This document shows positions 1-11,981 of a stretch of DNA of 64,000 bases, in pieces; within the stretch, counting starts at the first letter, position 1, and each line of letters begins with the position of its first letter. The position numbers and the translations under genes were made by a program. The stretch comes from Symsagittifera roscoffensis (lineage: Eukaryota; Xenacoelomorpha; Acoela; Convolutidae): assembly GCF_963678635.1 (NCBI RefSeq), contig NC_087063.1:6234386-6298385 (forward strand), written 5' to 3'. Below the pieces are notes generated by a model. The model saw nothing but the letters and a program-made list of their open reading frames with translations. It made no database searches and was not told the DNA's origin.

Positions 1-3000
1 CTCTCGGTCAAGATAACTAGAACTGAATTAAAGTCGGTGTCATTTTTTAATTTCAATCAAAATTTAGTTTAAGACTATATAGTCAAATAACAATTAATTA
101 GAGTTAAATCCATGAAAATATTCAGTGCACTTTAGAGCCATAAAGAATGTAGAGGTCGATTTTTAGAGCTCATAAAACTTTATAACCTCTCTTCAAAAAC
201 CAATAGACAGAAAGAAGACGTGAATTTAATTGACCGAATTGTGGATACGTTTACTCAACTGAAATTTTCACAGAAAACTAACCAATTTTTAACACGACAA
301 ATTTTTTCTATGTTAAATATTTTCTGTTAATGAAGCTTTTTCAAATGATAAAAACGAAAAAACAAAGCATAAAATTAATAAAAGTATTTATAACTTAAAA
401 AATTATTTTCTAAACAAAATTTAGATTGTTTAAAATTATAAAAAGGCAACCAATTTCCAATTTTTTGTTCAAATTGTAGCCGCGATTGGGTGAAAATTGA
501 ATCGTTACCGAATTAATTTGCGACCGACTCAATATTCGATTCATCAACTATAAATATAATAAAGACCTGAGCAAATTTCCAGACAAGTATTGTCATATCA
601 GAACAGTGGGATTAAAATAAGAGGGGAAAAAGAGGAGTTTCTCATCAGTGTTCAGTTAAATGTGGGTACTAAAAAACGAAGCAGTCTGCTATGAATGGCT
701 GATTAAAGCCCACGTTTTTGCAGCGGCGGTGCAAAAATGTGCAAATAATTCTGTTAATTCTGCCACGCATGACATTGTGGGCATTTAAGATGCATTTTAG
801 ATTGAACTGACGTTGGGATTAAAGGAAAAAGGTGGGAAAACGACGCAATTAGCATAAATTTAACTAATGAATAATTTAAGCCGCTTCACTCATTGACCAA
901 ACTCTATGTCACTTCTTGTAGTTCATTTAGCTGAAGTGTGAATTAAGGATTGAAATCTTCTTAAGCGCAAATCAGCTTTCATCACCATAGCCATCTGTTA
1001 CTTGGGAAAATGTTTTTTTTTCATATGTAAATTTGAATAATCATAGGTTTTAGGAAAAATATATATTTTTTCATATGTAAATCCGAAAAATCATATAGGT
1101 TTGAGTTCTGCTAAGAAAATGAAATCTTCTAAATTATTTGTTTTCGTATGTACAATATTTAGCAGAGAATCATAAGACATCGAATCGAATTAAAAAAAAA
1201 ACTTTTTAATACAAAAAATGACAAACAGATGTGAACAAATTCAAATTACTAGTTTTTCACTCTTGTTTCACGCTGTAGGAGCGAATGATTATAAAAAAAA
1301 GATAAAAAAAGTTATTTTTATCTTGACTAGATTAATGAATAAATGAATGAAAAGTCATTACAATAAGATGTCCCGCCAAAATTTACTTCGCGCTTGCCCA
1401 AACGGCTTCCCGACTGCGACTGGTTCAATTTCAGCGCTCTAACTCCAACCCCGGTGGGGAAAAGGAAAAGGAACAATTTTCACTACCTGAATAGAATTTT
1501 ATGAGACTAATTGGCGAAAAAAAGGAATTAGGAATTATAATTAATATTGACATAGTAGATAAATTAGGACCAACGAGAAATGGTTAAGTCGGAACGTATA
1601 CTGTTTGCATCACGGAAAAAAGGAAATTGCTAATGCAGGATACATTGTGAACAATCAAGATTTCAATTACTTCACTTCCTTTCTAAAAGGTGGAAAAGGT
1701 ACCTTTGATTAAGGCGCGAATGAACCCTTACCCAGCTCTAAGCCCTCCCAAAGGCGAATCAAGTGCGGTCACTCTAAAACTAAATGCACGGGCGAGTTTC
1801 GTCTTGCAGACTGTGACCTTCAAATTACGGTTGGTTTGGTGTTATTAAGACCATTTATCCACGGGGGAAAGGACCAACACAAGAGCTGTACAGCTCATCA
1901 CGGCGAATCATTACTATAAGTAATAAGTAAATAGTTAACCTACTGTTAACCTGCTCCAATCACTAGATTTTTGAGCAAAAAATAATCAGTAAGCTTTAAA
2001 AAAAAAGAATTACATTTTGAAGGACAGCCAATTATGTAATAAAATTCCATACGAATTTGACAGGCTAGATGTTGAAAGCGTGTCAAATTAGAAAATGTAC
2101 GCCAGGTTAAATGCATTAGACATCAATGGTGTTTTGAATTAGAATTAGCTCGAACTTCTTGAGACAATTAGACTGAGCTTTAGCCTGGAATTCCTACTGC
2201 GCCTTAATTTGTTCATTCAATTTCACTAATTCAGCGTGAACTAAAAAATCAGACTAACAAGTCGACATTTGATATGAATGTTACCATGGCTGGATGATGT
2301 TTCAACATGATCAAAGACACTCAGACAACAAACAGACGCAACCGAAGCAGTAATTCAGTAGGAATATCGATTCTTTTTTATTAATCACCCAAGCCTATGA
2401 AGGTAATCAGCCCACCCCTACACACGGCTAAACCAACAGCCAAGCTAGCAAAAAAACCTTTTCCCTATGAAGCCTAATTACTAAGACTAAATGAAATAAA
2501 CAAACATGCCGTTGAAGATCGTTTTTTCTGCAATATGTGTATTCTAAAAAGAAGACCGGAAAAACATTTTTTTTTGCTTTTAACGAAAAAACCCAGCCAC
2601 GGAATCAACTACGCTTTGGTGCTTGGAAGATTTGACATAAAATGTTTCACGGAACGGGATTCAAAGATGTCCTGATTTTCTCAGTTGTCTAGGCGCTTCT
2701 TCGGCAAGCCTCTAAAATGAGCAAAAAAAATCAGATTAATTTTTTTGACAACTTTTTGGGAAAAATTGAAAACCAACCTAATTAAACCTACTTTTAGAAA
2801 ATTGGTCTCTTGAAGAACTCTTAGATATGAACCTCGTTTTGATATGATAATCACTTTACGTGTTGTTACTTGATAAAGCCAAGTTAAGTTACTATTAGAA
2901 TAAAGAACGAGATTTCAAAATTTAACAAGTCTGTTAATCCCCGAATGTTCCGACCGCCTTTTACGTCTATAAGATCTTTTTTTAATTAAAAATAACGTCT

Positions 3001-3030
3001 GTAACATTTTTTTTTCAGAAAAAATAACAA
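1..3030. other. AT-rich non-coding stretch, no gene recognised
   Basis: I see no open frame of useful length and no recognisable exon on either strand. Two locally GC-richer patches (about 1,370-1,470 and 1,715-1,910) stand out against the AT-rich background, but their frames are closed and carry no motif I recognise. They could be untranslated or regulatory sequence of a gene beyond the left edge, which is conjecture. Confidence 0.5.
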
Positions 3031-3034
3031 AAAC

Positions 3035-3235
3035 AAAAAACTTGCATCAAGTCATTTTGGAATGATTTCTACGCCAAAGTAAATAGCCGCTTACGCGGTT
3101 ATAGCACGAATTCTGCATACCAAATCGTCCAAGATTTCAAACCCCCATAACTTTTCATGAAGACAGGTGAAGTATCTTTTAAATTTAGTAGCCCAAAAGT
3201 CTTCAGTGATAAAAGAACGTCTAATCAAAGAAGAT
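3035..3235 (-). repeat. Partial copy of the ~0.9-kb long-inverted-repeat family (family P)
   Basis: Short blocks match the right arm of the palindrome at 53,995-54,945 in the same orientation: a stretch about accumulated Cs before 'ataacttt' near 3,140-3,155, 'gaagtatctttt' near 3,170, and a counterpart of the 'acgcgttaatagcgc' block near 3,090-3,105. Divergence is high and the ends are unclear. Confidence 0.5.
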
Positions 3236-3857
3236 GGTTAGTTCAAAAATTGTAACTGATCTAAAAAAAACAAAACTATCAATTTTTTGATAAGGGCGCA
3301 TTTTATAATTTGAGTTTTACGTGTGCTAAGACATTCAAAAAATTTTTTGAAATTAAATGGTCGCTCACACGATAAAATTACGAAAAATATTATTGGTTAA
3401 TTGCCAAAATTAGTCAAATGGCAAGTTTTAAGCAAATCAAGTTGTACGAAAAATATAAAACTATTGCAATTGAAAAATCTGAATAAATTTGAGCTGAAGT
3501 TCTCGAAAAAGTTGTGATTTTATCAGATTCTTTTGTTCAAAAGTGGCTCGTTAAAAAGAAACTGGCTCTTTGAAAATATCTTGAGAAAAAATTTAAACTG
3601 AGCGGATTGTTAATTTTTTTTTTCGGTTTCTGTTTTAGTACTCTGCGACAGCGGAGAACATTTGAACTAGCTGAAAAAGTATAGAAGAAATTTCGTTATG
3701 AAAAACATTGAAGAAAAAATCCTTGTCTCATAACATCCTTAGATGCTAATTTCCAAAAAGAGGTATAGTTCTTTTAAAAAATTCTAAAATAGATACTTAA
3801 GGTCAACCTAAGTATGCGTTAAATTTTGTTTCAAATTTCGCACATCGGACAACTCGA

Positions 3858-4742
3858 CTATAAGATAAAAAACAAGACTGGTCGTGTATCAAGATGAAGC
3901 ACAGAACGTCGGGACTGCGCTATAAATGGTCTCTAAGAGTTTTTCTACAGTTATTTTGCTAAGCCATAAAATTTGGACTGTGAAAAGTTTTAGTAATGAA
4001 AGTTATCTAGTATAAGGAAAAACTTTGATCAATTAGACTACCTGATTTCAATTTGGTGCGTCAATGATAATTCGAGTTTTTAGCATTACAGAGAGAGTCA
4101 TGGAAATATTCAACAGGCAGTTTACGCAGATTTAAAGCGCAGTTGTGAAAACGTTTCTGATTAATTGTTATGAATGAAAAAGCCATCTCAAAATATATTG
4201 TCATCATGTTCTGTAAAAACTGAAACAAAAAAAAGCATTCGATTCCAAGAGCACAAATAATAATGGTTGTCATGGTATCAATAGCAAAAACCATCAGTTG
4301 ATAATCATCTGTAGTTTTTGAAACTTGTGATTTATCTCACGTTTTTTCCGCGAAAGAAAATTTTGAAAGAAAAATTATACCCCATCGAAGATATTGACTT
4401 TCTGAGTTCAAATATAAAAAGATATTTTACCTCCGATCATTTTTTGTAAAGTTTTGGGGGGTTTGAAAATTGCCCAATTGGCCATGTTCTAGACTAAATT
4501 ATGCGCGCTTCGAGAAATTTATTCATAATGCTGAGAGCGAATTTTCTATGCGTGGTGAATTCTCCCGCACCATAAAATCGTTCCAAATTGAATTGAGACT
4601 AGCTAATCAGTATTTAATTCGTACGTCTCAACATTTCACACTTAGATATTGTCCCAAAAACTAATCGATACGAATGAATGGACAGTCAGTTGGAACATTC
4701 AGGGTTCTGCCCTGATATACAAGCAGTCTTGTTTATCTTAAT
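3858..4742. mobile_element. Long-terminal-inverted-repeat element, family P, near-complete copy
   Basis: The left end (from about 3,858, 'ataagataaaaaacaagac') is the imperfect reverse complement of the right end (to about 4,742, 'aagcagtcttgtttatctta'). Similarity continues inward for over 50 bases. The right arm holds the family's recognisable core: an 'attggcca' block near 4,473 and 'cgttccaaattgaattgaga' near 4,580. No transposase frame lies inside, so this looks like a non-autonomous inverted-repeat element. Related arms occur near 14.6, 16.1, 26.1, 32.3, 33.8 and 54.0-54.9 kb. Confidence 0.65.
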
Positions 4743-4744
4743 TT

Positions 4745-6035
4745 TTTTGTTTGAGTTATTCAAAGAAGAGGAATTATTATGAATTTGAAAGTTCAGTTGC
4801 TCAAAAAATTAATCACTCAATAACTCAGTCGCTCAAAATTTTTAAAAAGTCAGCTTTCACTCTCAGCCCTTAGTGAGTTTGAAAAGCGAAGATTTTCAAC
4901 CGACGTTTTTCCACGACGAGAAAACGTTTTAGAGAGTTATTAGGGCAAATATGAAATCGACTTAAAAGATTTTGAATGATGTAATTTTTAATGACTTTCA
5001 TGTCAATCTTTGGTTTCGTTGAAAAGACACATCCGAACACTACGTTTGGCTGCCGTAACAAAAATCGTAAACAACAAAAAAGAAATTTTTTTTCCGCCAG
5101 AAAATTTATAAAATTACTTTCAATTTTTTTTTCAGAGAAGGTCTAAAAGATTAGGAAACATCAAAAATTCACTGTTTCATAATCTTTTTGTCCTATGAGC
5201 TGTTTTAAACTAGTTTTTTGTAGCTTTTGAACAATTTGAAACAAAAGTGTTAGCATCTCGTGTATTTCCCACCAGTTTAAATATTCTTCCTAACTTTGTT
5301 AAAGAGAAGGACGAAAAAATTAAATTAAAATCAAGTTTTTACTGTTACCATACTTTCGTGATATTAGCTGTTTTAAAATAGTTTCTTGTAGCTTTTAAAC
5401 AATTTGAAACGGAGTGTGTTTTCTTCTCCAGTAAAAATATCTATAAATTATTTTTTCATGATTTGAAAAGGGGAAACCAATTAAAATTTTCTATTTGACC
5501 CAAAAAAAAACTCTTGCTTTAAGAAAGAGGTCGAACTTCAAATAATTCAGGCTAAATATACGGTACCAGAAATAAAATTTTAATAAAATACATCAGCTTC
5601 AAAATTGCATTTGAGCAGGCTTTCTAACGCTCACACTAAAATTTCTAAGACAAATCAGATTTGAAATGAACTCGATCTTTTTTGGGATGCTGTTGTTTGA
5701 AAACAATATTACTCAAATTGCATTCGATTTCCCCGCTTGAGAGAATTTTAGTCATCTCAATGTCAACTATTCTTTTATTATACCAACAGTTGGACATCAA
5801 TTTGTTAATGAATGAGGCCAACAGAGTACAATACTGTGGCGTGGGTTGGACGGGGGGGGGGGGGGTGATTTTTTTTACTCGAGGGAGTTGACGTATAATT
5901 TTAATTGCTTCAGCAAAAATACCAATTAGACTACTAACAAATTGCAGTAAGACTGACTGGAGATCTCATTAATTTTGTTTTTCTAGGTTATCTTAAATTA
6001 TCAACGACAAGAGGTTGTTTCAATTTAGGTAAATA
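4745..6035. other. AT-rich non-coding stretch with a G14 tract
   Basis: No gene is recognised. Two similar blocks near 5,140-5,260 and 5,330-5,440 share the phrase 'agctgttttaaa' followed by 'ttgtagcttttgaacaattt' (with changes), so this looks like an old local duplication about 180 bp apart. A homopolymer of 14 G lies at 5,852-5,865. Confidence 0.5.
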
Positions 6036-6039
6036 GGAA

Positions 6040-6641
6040 TAACAATAATAAAATGAGATGGTAGAGTAAAAAACTCATAGACAGAAACTCTTCGAACTTA
6101 ATTTGTTGGAAAAGAAACCAGCAAAATTGAAAAGATATAAAGCTTTGGTTACCCTATGCGTCCTTTCTTCCAAGTAACGTATACCAAATGATTTAAAATT
6201 AATTCGCTAAAGATCGCAGCTACCTGAATTGTTTCAGAATTGGGTCGCCGACAATTGGTTGCAAGCGATATCTCGTCGCAAGATAATAAGCGACCATTGG
6301 TCGCAAAACATATTAATCAAGGGTCTTTGCCTACTAGTTACGCGGTACATTACATTTCGAGTCCTCCACACGCTAAGGTATTGCTTTTTGGTTGCAGTGC
6401 ATTGCCAAATCAGTTTATTTCAAATTGTTTTGACAATTATTATGGAAAAAAGCTCTGAGACGAATTGTCGTTTTTTCAAATTCAATATGAATTGTCGCCT
6501 GCAACCAATTGACGCTTTGCGACAAATTTTTGTCTCACGCTGAATTAAGATATCAACTCAAAAGTTTGACCAAATGAATCGAAACACACACAAAAAAAAA
6601 CAAAGTTCAAATCTGCATGATTTCGAATAGCTTGATCAAGC
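6040..6641. repeat. Left part of segmental repeat copy 1, with an inverted-repeat block rich in TTGTCGC
   Basis: This stretch resembles 29,580-30,230 in order and strand. Shared pieces include 'gatggtaga' followed by 'aaagatataa', then a block running from 'acaattggt' plus 'gcaagcga' to 'ttgtcgcctgca', then 'ctgaatt'. Within it, about 6,235-6,545, the two ends are roughly inverted ('attggttgcaagcga' against 'tgcaaccaattgacgc'), so an old MITE is embedded. The LTR retrotransposon begins at the right edge and splits this repeat from its continuation at 13,193. Confidence 0.6.
6637..6641. repeat. Target-site duplication (CAAGC), left
   Basis: The five bases CAAGC immediately before the 5' LTR are repeated immediately after the 3' LTR (13,188-13,192). 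A perfect 5-bp duplication at exactly the LTR borders fixes both element ends and shows integrase-mediated insertion. Confidence 0.9.
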
Positions 6642-6854
6642 TGTTGTGATTTGTTTTTAGTATCTTATAATGACCTTCGGTATTTTAATTAATACCTGTT
6701 AAACAGTTTAGTTACGACCATGGGTCGATATGAACGGAAGTTCAGTTTTCCTTTTAATAATCTTAATTCAACTACTTCCTTTTATCGTTTTATCATTTTA
6801 AGCTTATGTACATAACTTGTACATATAGAACCATAGAATTAGTATAGTTTATTA
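6642..6854 (+). repeat. 5' LTR
   Basis: It starts TGTTGTGATTTG and ends TTTATTA, and matches 12,974-13,187 over its full length with about seven substitutions and one indel. It begins with TG but ends in TA, not the usual CA, in both copies. I see no AATAAA in it. Confidence 0.92.
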
Positions 6855-7588
6855 TGGCGCAGTCAAATGATTCGAACGTACGTGGAGTTCCCCCCTTTTG
6901 GCCTAACCATACTCTAGAGCCACCGCATGCCTGGACCCAATGGAGCGACCAATTCCAATTGGCGATCATTGCGAAAGAAAATCTGGATCTAGAGAGCCTA
7001 CATGGACCAGAGATAACGGAGACGCAAATTCCAATCTTGGAACAAGCAACAGGCAGCGAGTCGGACGCGGAAAAAGCCAACAGAGAGAGCAGGAACAAAA
7101 GCGCAATGAAACAGTATGAATCCGCCGAAGAGAAACGGATCAACGAAGAAAAGAGGAAATTTAATGGAATGAGACGAACGGAGGCGGACAAGAAACTGCG
7201 ATCAATTTTATTTCTAGCCCTAGGGAGCGAAGGAAAAAGAGTTTCTACACAAAAGAACCCGAGAGTCAAGATTCTAGCAATATCGTTCTCTGAGTTCTGG
7301 ACTCTATTAGACGCAGCATTCAACAAACCGCCCAACACTACGTTCGAAAGATATAAACTTCTAAATCGAAAGCAAAAAGACCGCGAGTCGTACGAACAAT
7401 TCTGGGGAGCACTGACGGACCTGGCCAGCACGTGCAACATCAAGGAATCTGACGAGGCGGAATGGATAAGGGATATCTTCATTTGCAATATGAAGAACAC
7501 AGACACCCAGAGGAAGCTACTTTCAGCTACCATAAGCCCGTCGGAAGCACTTAATCAAGCCCTAATCAACAAAAAAGGGATATTTTAA
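6854..7588 (+). CDS. gag: Gag polyprotein (capsid part) of the Ty3/Gypsy element
   Basis: A 244-residue open frame. The N-terminal 'PPFWP' motif followed by 'WTQWSDQF' and the later 'YKLLNRKQ...ESYEQFWGAL' block are typical of Ty3/Gypsy capsid proteins, which package the element RNA into particles. The middle (about residues 65-115) is a charged, Glu/Lys-rich stretch predicted to be helical. The ATG is the first possible start and straddles the LTR border. The frame ends at 7,586-7,588. The next frame (+1 relative to this one) is open from 7,566 across a run of six A, so the change may be a one-base mutation in the A run or a programmed shift. No zinc knuckle lies in this frame; it is in the next one. 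Confidence 0.85.
   Translation: MAQSNDSNVRGVPPFWPNHTLEPPHAWTQWSDQFQLAIIAKENLDLESLHGPEITETQIPILEQATGSESDAEKANRESRNKSAMKQYESAEEKRINEEKRKFNGMRRTEADKKLRSILFLALGSEGKRVSTQKNPRVKILAISFSEFWTLLDAAFNKPPNTTFERYKLLNRKQKDRESYEQFWGALTDLASTCNIKESDEAEWIRDIFICNMKNTDTQRKLLSATISPSEALNQALINKKGIF
6855..6872 (+). promoter_or_regulatory. Probable tRNA primer-binding site, overlapping the gag start
   Basis: The sequence directly after the LTR begins TGGCGCAGTC. TGG at the first position after the LTR is the complement of the tRNA 3' CCA end and is where minus-strand primer sites sit in LTR elements. The gag ATG (6,854-6,856) uses the last LTR base plus the first two bases of this site, so primer site and coding sequence overlap. 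I cannot tell which tRNA it pairs with. Confidence 0.6.
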
Positions 7589-7607
7589 CCACCAAAAACT
7601 GACAAAT

Positions 7608-8744
7608 ATGTCACGGTCATCGACAAACGGGACAACTTTTAAATCTTTTAGTAACGACAATCATATCAAAAAGGAACCAAGCTTAAACATCGAAAGGAGT
7701 AACTCGTGCATGAACTGCGGGAATACATTTACGAAAGGGCACTTAAACGTTTGCCCAGCGAAGGACATAACCTGTAAAAACTGTAATTATAAGGGACGCT
7801 TCGCCAAATTATGGAAATCACGCAATAAGAGACCAACTGTAAATACTGTATCAGATAATTATGTAAATACCGAGAATTGTACATACACACCTCCGGAAAA
7901 CTCGTGGATGGAAGAAAAAGAATCGTGCGACGTTATAAATGCGTGGAACGAGTACGGACAGAGTGACGATGACGATTTCTCGGTGTTGAGCGTCAGAACT
8001 ATTTACGACAATAATGGTCTCGAAACAAAGAAACTCCTGAACCTAGGCATCGACTGGGATATGATTGTAAATATGAACATACCTGTAGATTCAGCAAGCC
8101 CTGTAAATTTTTTAAAACAGAACGTACTACACGAAATTAAACTAAGATACCCGAACCTCAAGATACACCCAGTGGAGAAAAGAATAAAAGACTTACACTG
8201 CGGATTCACCAACGATACGATCAATATTTTGGGAAAAATAATTGTCAGAACACAGTCCAATGGGTGGATCAGCGAAGAAACCCCATTCTTCATAACCGGC
8301 GGACACGAGCAAAACATCTTGGGGAACGACAATTTACCCAAACTGGGCATAGAAATAACACAGAGGAAATGCCCCCAACCAATCTGCATGGTCAATCAAC
8401 CCACACTCGAGAGTGAGTACAAAAACTTACCTTCTTTATCAGACAAAATTTTTAACGAGTTCAAAAATTTATTCACTAGAGTGGGAAAAATACCTAACGA
8501 TCGAAAGGTAACCAATTTTCACACACTTTTTAAACCAATACAGTCCAAAGGGAGAAGATTTCCACTCCACTTACTCGCGGGAGTGAACGAAGAATTAAAA
8601 AGAATGGAAAAAGAAGGCCACATAATAAGGTTAGAGAAATGCGACGAAAATTGTTTTATCAGCCCAATTGTTATCACTCGGAAAAAGGATACTTCAGTAA
8701 AACTGGCACTTGACTCTGAGCTATTAAATGATCAAATTTTTTAA
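7608..8744 (+). pseudogene. pol: Nucleocapsid, protease and N-terminal reverse transcriptase segment of gag-pol
   Basis: This 378-residue frame (open from 7,566) starts with a zinc-knuckle region from 7,707. The first knuckle is intact in type (CMNCG ... H ... C). The second keeps its first two cysteines but has R where the H and W where the last C are expected, so it is probably non-functional. The aspartic protease motif is near 8,085: the catalytic Asp codon is at 8,088, but the motif reads DSAS rather than DSGA. From about 8,430 the N-terminal fingers of reverse transcriptase are recognisable ('GRRFP', 'FISPIVIT', 'KLALDS'). A TAA at 8,742-8,744 stops the frame within the enzyme; the same frame resumes at 8,745 with clear homology. 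This is therefore a nonsense break, not a natural end. Confidence 0.85.
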
Positions 8745-8756
8745 AATAAGTATCAA

Positions 8757-9092
8757 ATGCCGAACATCCATGAACTGATTGATAACGTGGCGCTCCAAAT
8801 TTCAGAAAAATCCAACGGGCGAGTTTGGTTTAGTAATTTAGACCTGAAAAACGCCTATAGCCAACTCAAACTTTGCGATCAAACAAGTAAACAGTGCAAT
8901 TTTAGCATAGTAGGCGGTGAAACTACCGGAACGTATCGATTTTTAACGGGATTTTACGGATTGGGAGACATGCCCAATGAGTTCCAACGGGTCATGGACT
9001 CACTGTTGAAAAATATCCCGTTTACAAATTGTTACATAGACGACATCCTGGTAGCCTCGCGTGGATCCCTGGAAGAACACAATAAAAGATAA
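8757..9092 (+). pseudogene. pol: Reverse transcriptase catalytic core segment of pol
   Basis: It continues the frame of the preceding segment after the in-frame TAA. It holds 'FSNLDLKNAYSQL' (first catalytic Asp, palm), 'FYGLGDMPNEFQRVMD' and the catalytic box YIDD at 9,033-9,044. These are the signature residues that make cDNA from element RNA. The catalytic aspartates are kept. The frame closes at 9,090-9,092, while coding similarity moves to frame 1 (from about 9,061). A small deletion or indel at 9,065-9,092 has therefore shifted the frame in the connecting loop just after YIDD. Confidence 0.85.
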
Positions 9093-9348
9093 GAACAACA
9101 TGGCAGTTAAATGTGGGAAATGCGCATTTTTTAAATCTGACATCGAATGGCTTGGCTTCAAGATCTCAGGCGATGGAGTACGACTGTTGGTCGGTAAAGC
9201 CGACGCAATAAAAAATTTGCCAACCCCGAAGAATATTTCTGAACTTTGTTCATTTTTCGGCTCGATAAACCAATACTTAAAATTCGTCCGTAACATATCG
9301 ACGTTAAGCTCCCCTCTTCGACCTCTTCTAAACAAAAAATCGGTATAA
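9061..9348 (+). pseudogene. pol: Reverse transcriptase thumb/connection segment of pol
   Basis: A 95-residue frame. 'KCAFF', 'IEWLGFKIS' and 'LPTPKNISEL.SFFG' are the conserved blocks at the end of Ty3/Gypsy reverse transcriptase. It overlaps the previous frame by 32 bases because of the frameshift. It ends at a TAA (9,346-9,348). Reading continues in the same frame beyond it into RNase H without loss of similarity, so this is a second nonsense mutation. Confidence 0.82.
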
Positions 9349-11937
9349 AAATGGGACACTAGCCATTCAATAGCGTTTGAGAAGTTAAAAGCGGAAATTG
9401 TAAATGTTACAGAAAACAGCCATTTTGATATAAAAGAGAAGACAAGACTGAAAACGGACGCTTCACAAAACGGACTAGGGGCAACACTAGAACAATTACA
9501 GGACGACCAATGGAAAACAATCGCGTTTGCGTCCAGATTTTTAAATAACCATGAAATGAAATATTCTACCAAGGAGTTAGAGTTGCTGGGAGTCGTATGG
9601 GCTACAGAACATTTCAGAAACTACCTGTACGGAACGGAATTTCAAATAGTAACAGATCACAAAGCATTACTATCAGCACTTTCGGCAAATCATGGAAACA
9701 AAACGATGCATAGCCGATTGACCCGTTGGGTAAACAGACTTTTGCCATTCAATTTTAAAATATCATATTTACCAGGAAAGGACATGGGCTTTACAGAACT
9801 CTTATCTAGACTTCCTTCGGGCAAAACCCTTCCAATTTCCCATTATGACGACGAATTTGTAGTCGCTTCAATCGACAAAATTCAGAACATTTTATCGACT
9901 AAACAATATTCTAAAATAGTTACTGTAAATTCTGTAGATAGACCAGCGGTCGCTGTAAACACTAATACACGAGTTAATACAATCCCGTCGGGAAACAAAA
10001 ATTCAAGCGACGTGATTGGTCAGAATCGATTGAATAGCTCTTTAGCTTTACTTAATCTCAAGATTATTGCTGCTATCATATCTTGTATCGCTCAGTCGAT
10101 AAAAATTTGCCACAATAATCACTCTCGGATAGAAAATTGCACTACAAATTGCCAACCCGTCGATAATTCGAAATATAATTTTAAAAGTATTACCTTTTCG
10201 GACAAAGTCCTTTTACATTTTTTATTACTAAACAGACACTTCATACCATCTAGCAAGAAAGAACCAGAACTCCCAATGGATAAAGTGAACGAACCTCTCT
10301 TGATCATTCCCGAAGAACATAATATCGCCCTCAAATTCAGAGACGACCGACTTCCACCCGACCACGCAGACCTCGTAAGAAGATATAAGGCCGACCTGAG
10401 TTTACCTAATTCCCCAATTCGCCCGGAAAACCACTGTTTGAAGAAATTGCTTCAGATCATGACTATAGAAGACAAGGTGCTGTGGGATTTGATAGAGACG
10501 ATAAAGAGGAACCGACCTATGGGCATACACGGAACTTACATGAAGAACTACGCCAAAGATCTTCACGTGAAGGATGAGCTACTCTTTTTAGACAATAAAT
10601 TAGTCGTACCAGCTACCATCAGGGGAATTTTTAATTCGATGCTACATGAGACTCATCCAGGACAGTTTGGGATGAAATCCCTCGCCGAATACTTGTGGTG
10701 GCCGCATATTTACCGGGAAATTTACCATCACGGGAGAACATGTAGCCAATGTCTAAAAGCGGGTAAGAACATTAAAGTGTTACTAGGCACCCATAATGTT
10801 TCGAAATTCCCGACGTTGACATTCGCGAACGACGAAATTAATTTGGATTTTGCGGGACCGTTGGACGCGTGCTGGGTTAACAACAAATACATCCTTCTTT
10901 GCATTGACCGTTACACAAAGTTTCCTTCGGCCAAGATCGTTAAGAACACCTCTACAAGAAACGTAATTTCATTTTTAAACGATTACTGTCATCTTCACGG
11001 ATTCCCAAGAGAAATTAGAGTCGATCATGGGTCATGCTTCTTATCACATGATTTCAAAAACTTCTGCGATAAATTTAATATAGAAATTATTTACTGCACT
11101 GTCGGAGACCACAGATCCAATGGGCTTGTGGAAAGATTAGTGTACACAATTAAATCGAAATTACTGGCAATGTCTTTCGAATTAAACAAACCATCTCTAA
11201 ACGATTCGATCGAGAAAATCATCTGGAATTTGAGAATCTCAAAACAATCTGCGATCGGTTGTACTCCGTTTGAAAAGCATTTTAATAGAGTAGCGAACAC
11301 TAGGTGGAAAAATCTTATGTCCAATATTGACCATTTAGATAAAGGTAAGGCTATAATGTCCAAAGAGCTGGCCACTAACTGGGAACTACACGACGGGGCA
11401 GAAGATGGTTATATGGACGAGGAAAAGGACCGCACGTCGGACCCAGAAGAAAACATGCCACTAGCTAGGACTTTCAGCCTACACACAACCCCGGACGTCA
11501 CTTTCCGAACTTCAGAACCACTGGTAAAAACAAAAGCAGTAATGGGAGGTAACTTATATAGAAAGGTGTCTAACAGGAAAAATAGGGACCCATATTTTAA
11601 TCTGGTTAAGAAGGATATCATCGATTCTTCAGAGCACACAGTTACTCTTGACAACGGTCACGTTTTACGTAAATCGGATCTGGCTATAAAAGGAAAAATA
11701 CTCCCAGGGCCCAAAAAGATAATAGTGAATCAGACACCCACTGGGCATAATCTTCATACTCATTCCAGTTTAGCTGGGAAAAGGAAACTCTCTCCACCGA
11801 AGAAAGCTGGATCGACACCCGCTGGTCACTCGAGTCAAGGCACCCCAAGAACGAATATCAGAGCAGGGACTAGTGCACCGACCGCGAGCACAGCCACTCA
11901 AGACTCTCCAAGTTTTCTTCAGGTTCATCTTCTTTAA
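9349..11937 (+). pseudogene. pol: RNase H and integrase segment of pol
   Basis: One long frame, interrupted upstream only by the TAA at 9,346. RNase H: 'TDASQNGLGA' near 9,457, 'KELELLG' near 9,574 and 'TDHKAL' near 9,652 give the acidic active-site set. Integrase: an HHCC zinc site ('HETHPG' near 10,645 to 'CSQC' near 10,740) and a catalytic core with D at 10,846, D at 11,023 and E at 11,131. The D-E pair has exactly 35 residues between, the classic DD35E. Integrase inserts the cDNA into the host genome. The C-terminal ~200 residues are Pro/Ser/Thr- and Lys-rich, without a recognisable chromodomain. The stop at 11,935-11,937 is probably caused by a late frame change, because frame 3 is open and compositionally similar from about 11,907. 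Confidence 0.88.
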
Positions 11938-11981
11938 ATCTAGATTCGTGGGACGGGATAATCGAGGATAACTTTGACGAT

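Noticed and set aside
6793-7533. 246-codon minus-strand open frame
   Set aside because: It lies antisense to gag, has no family features and exists because the gag strand avoids certain codons.
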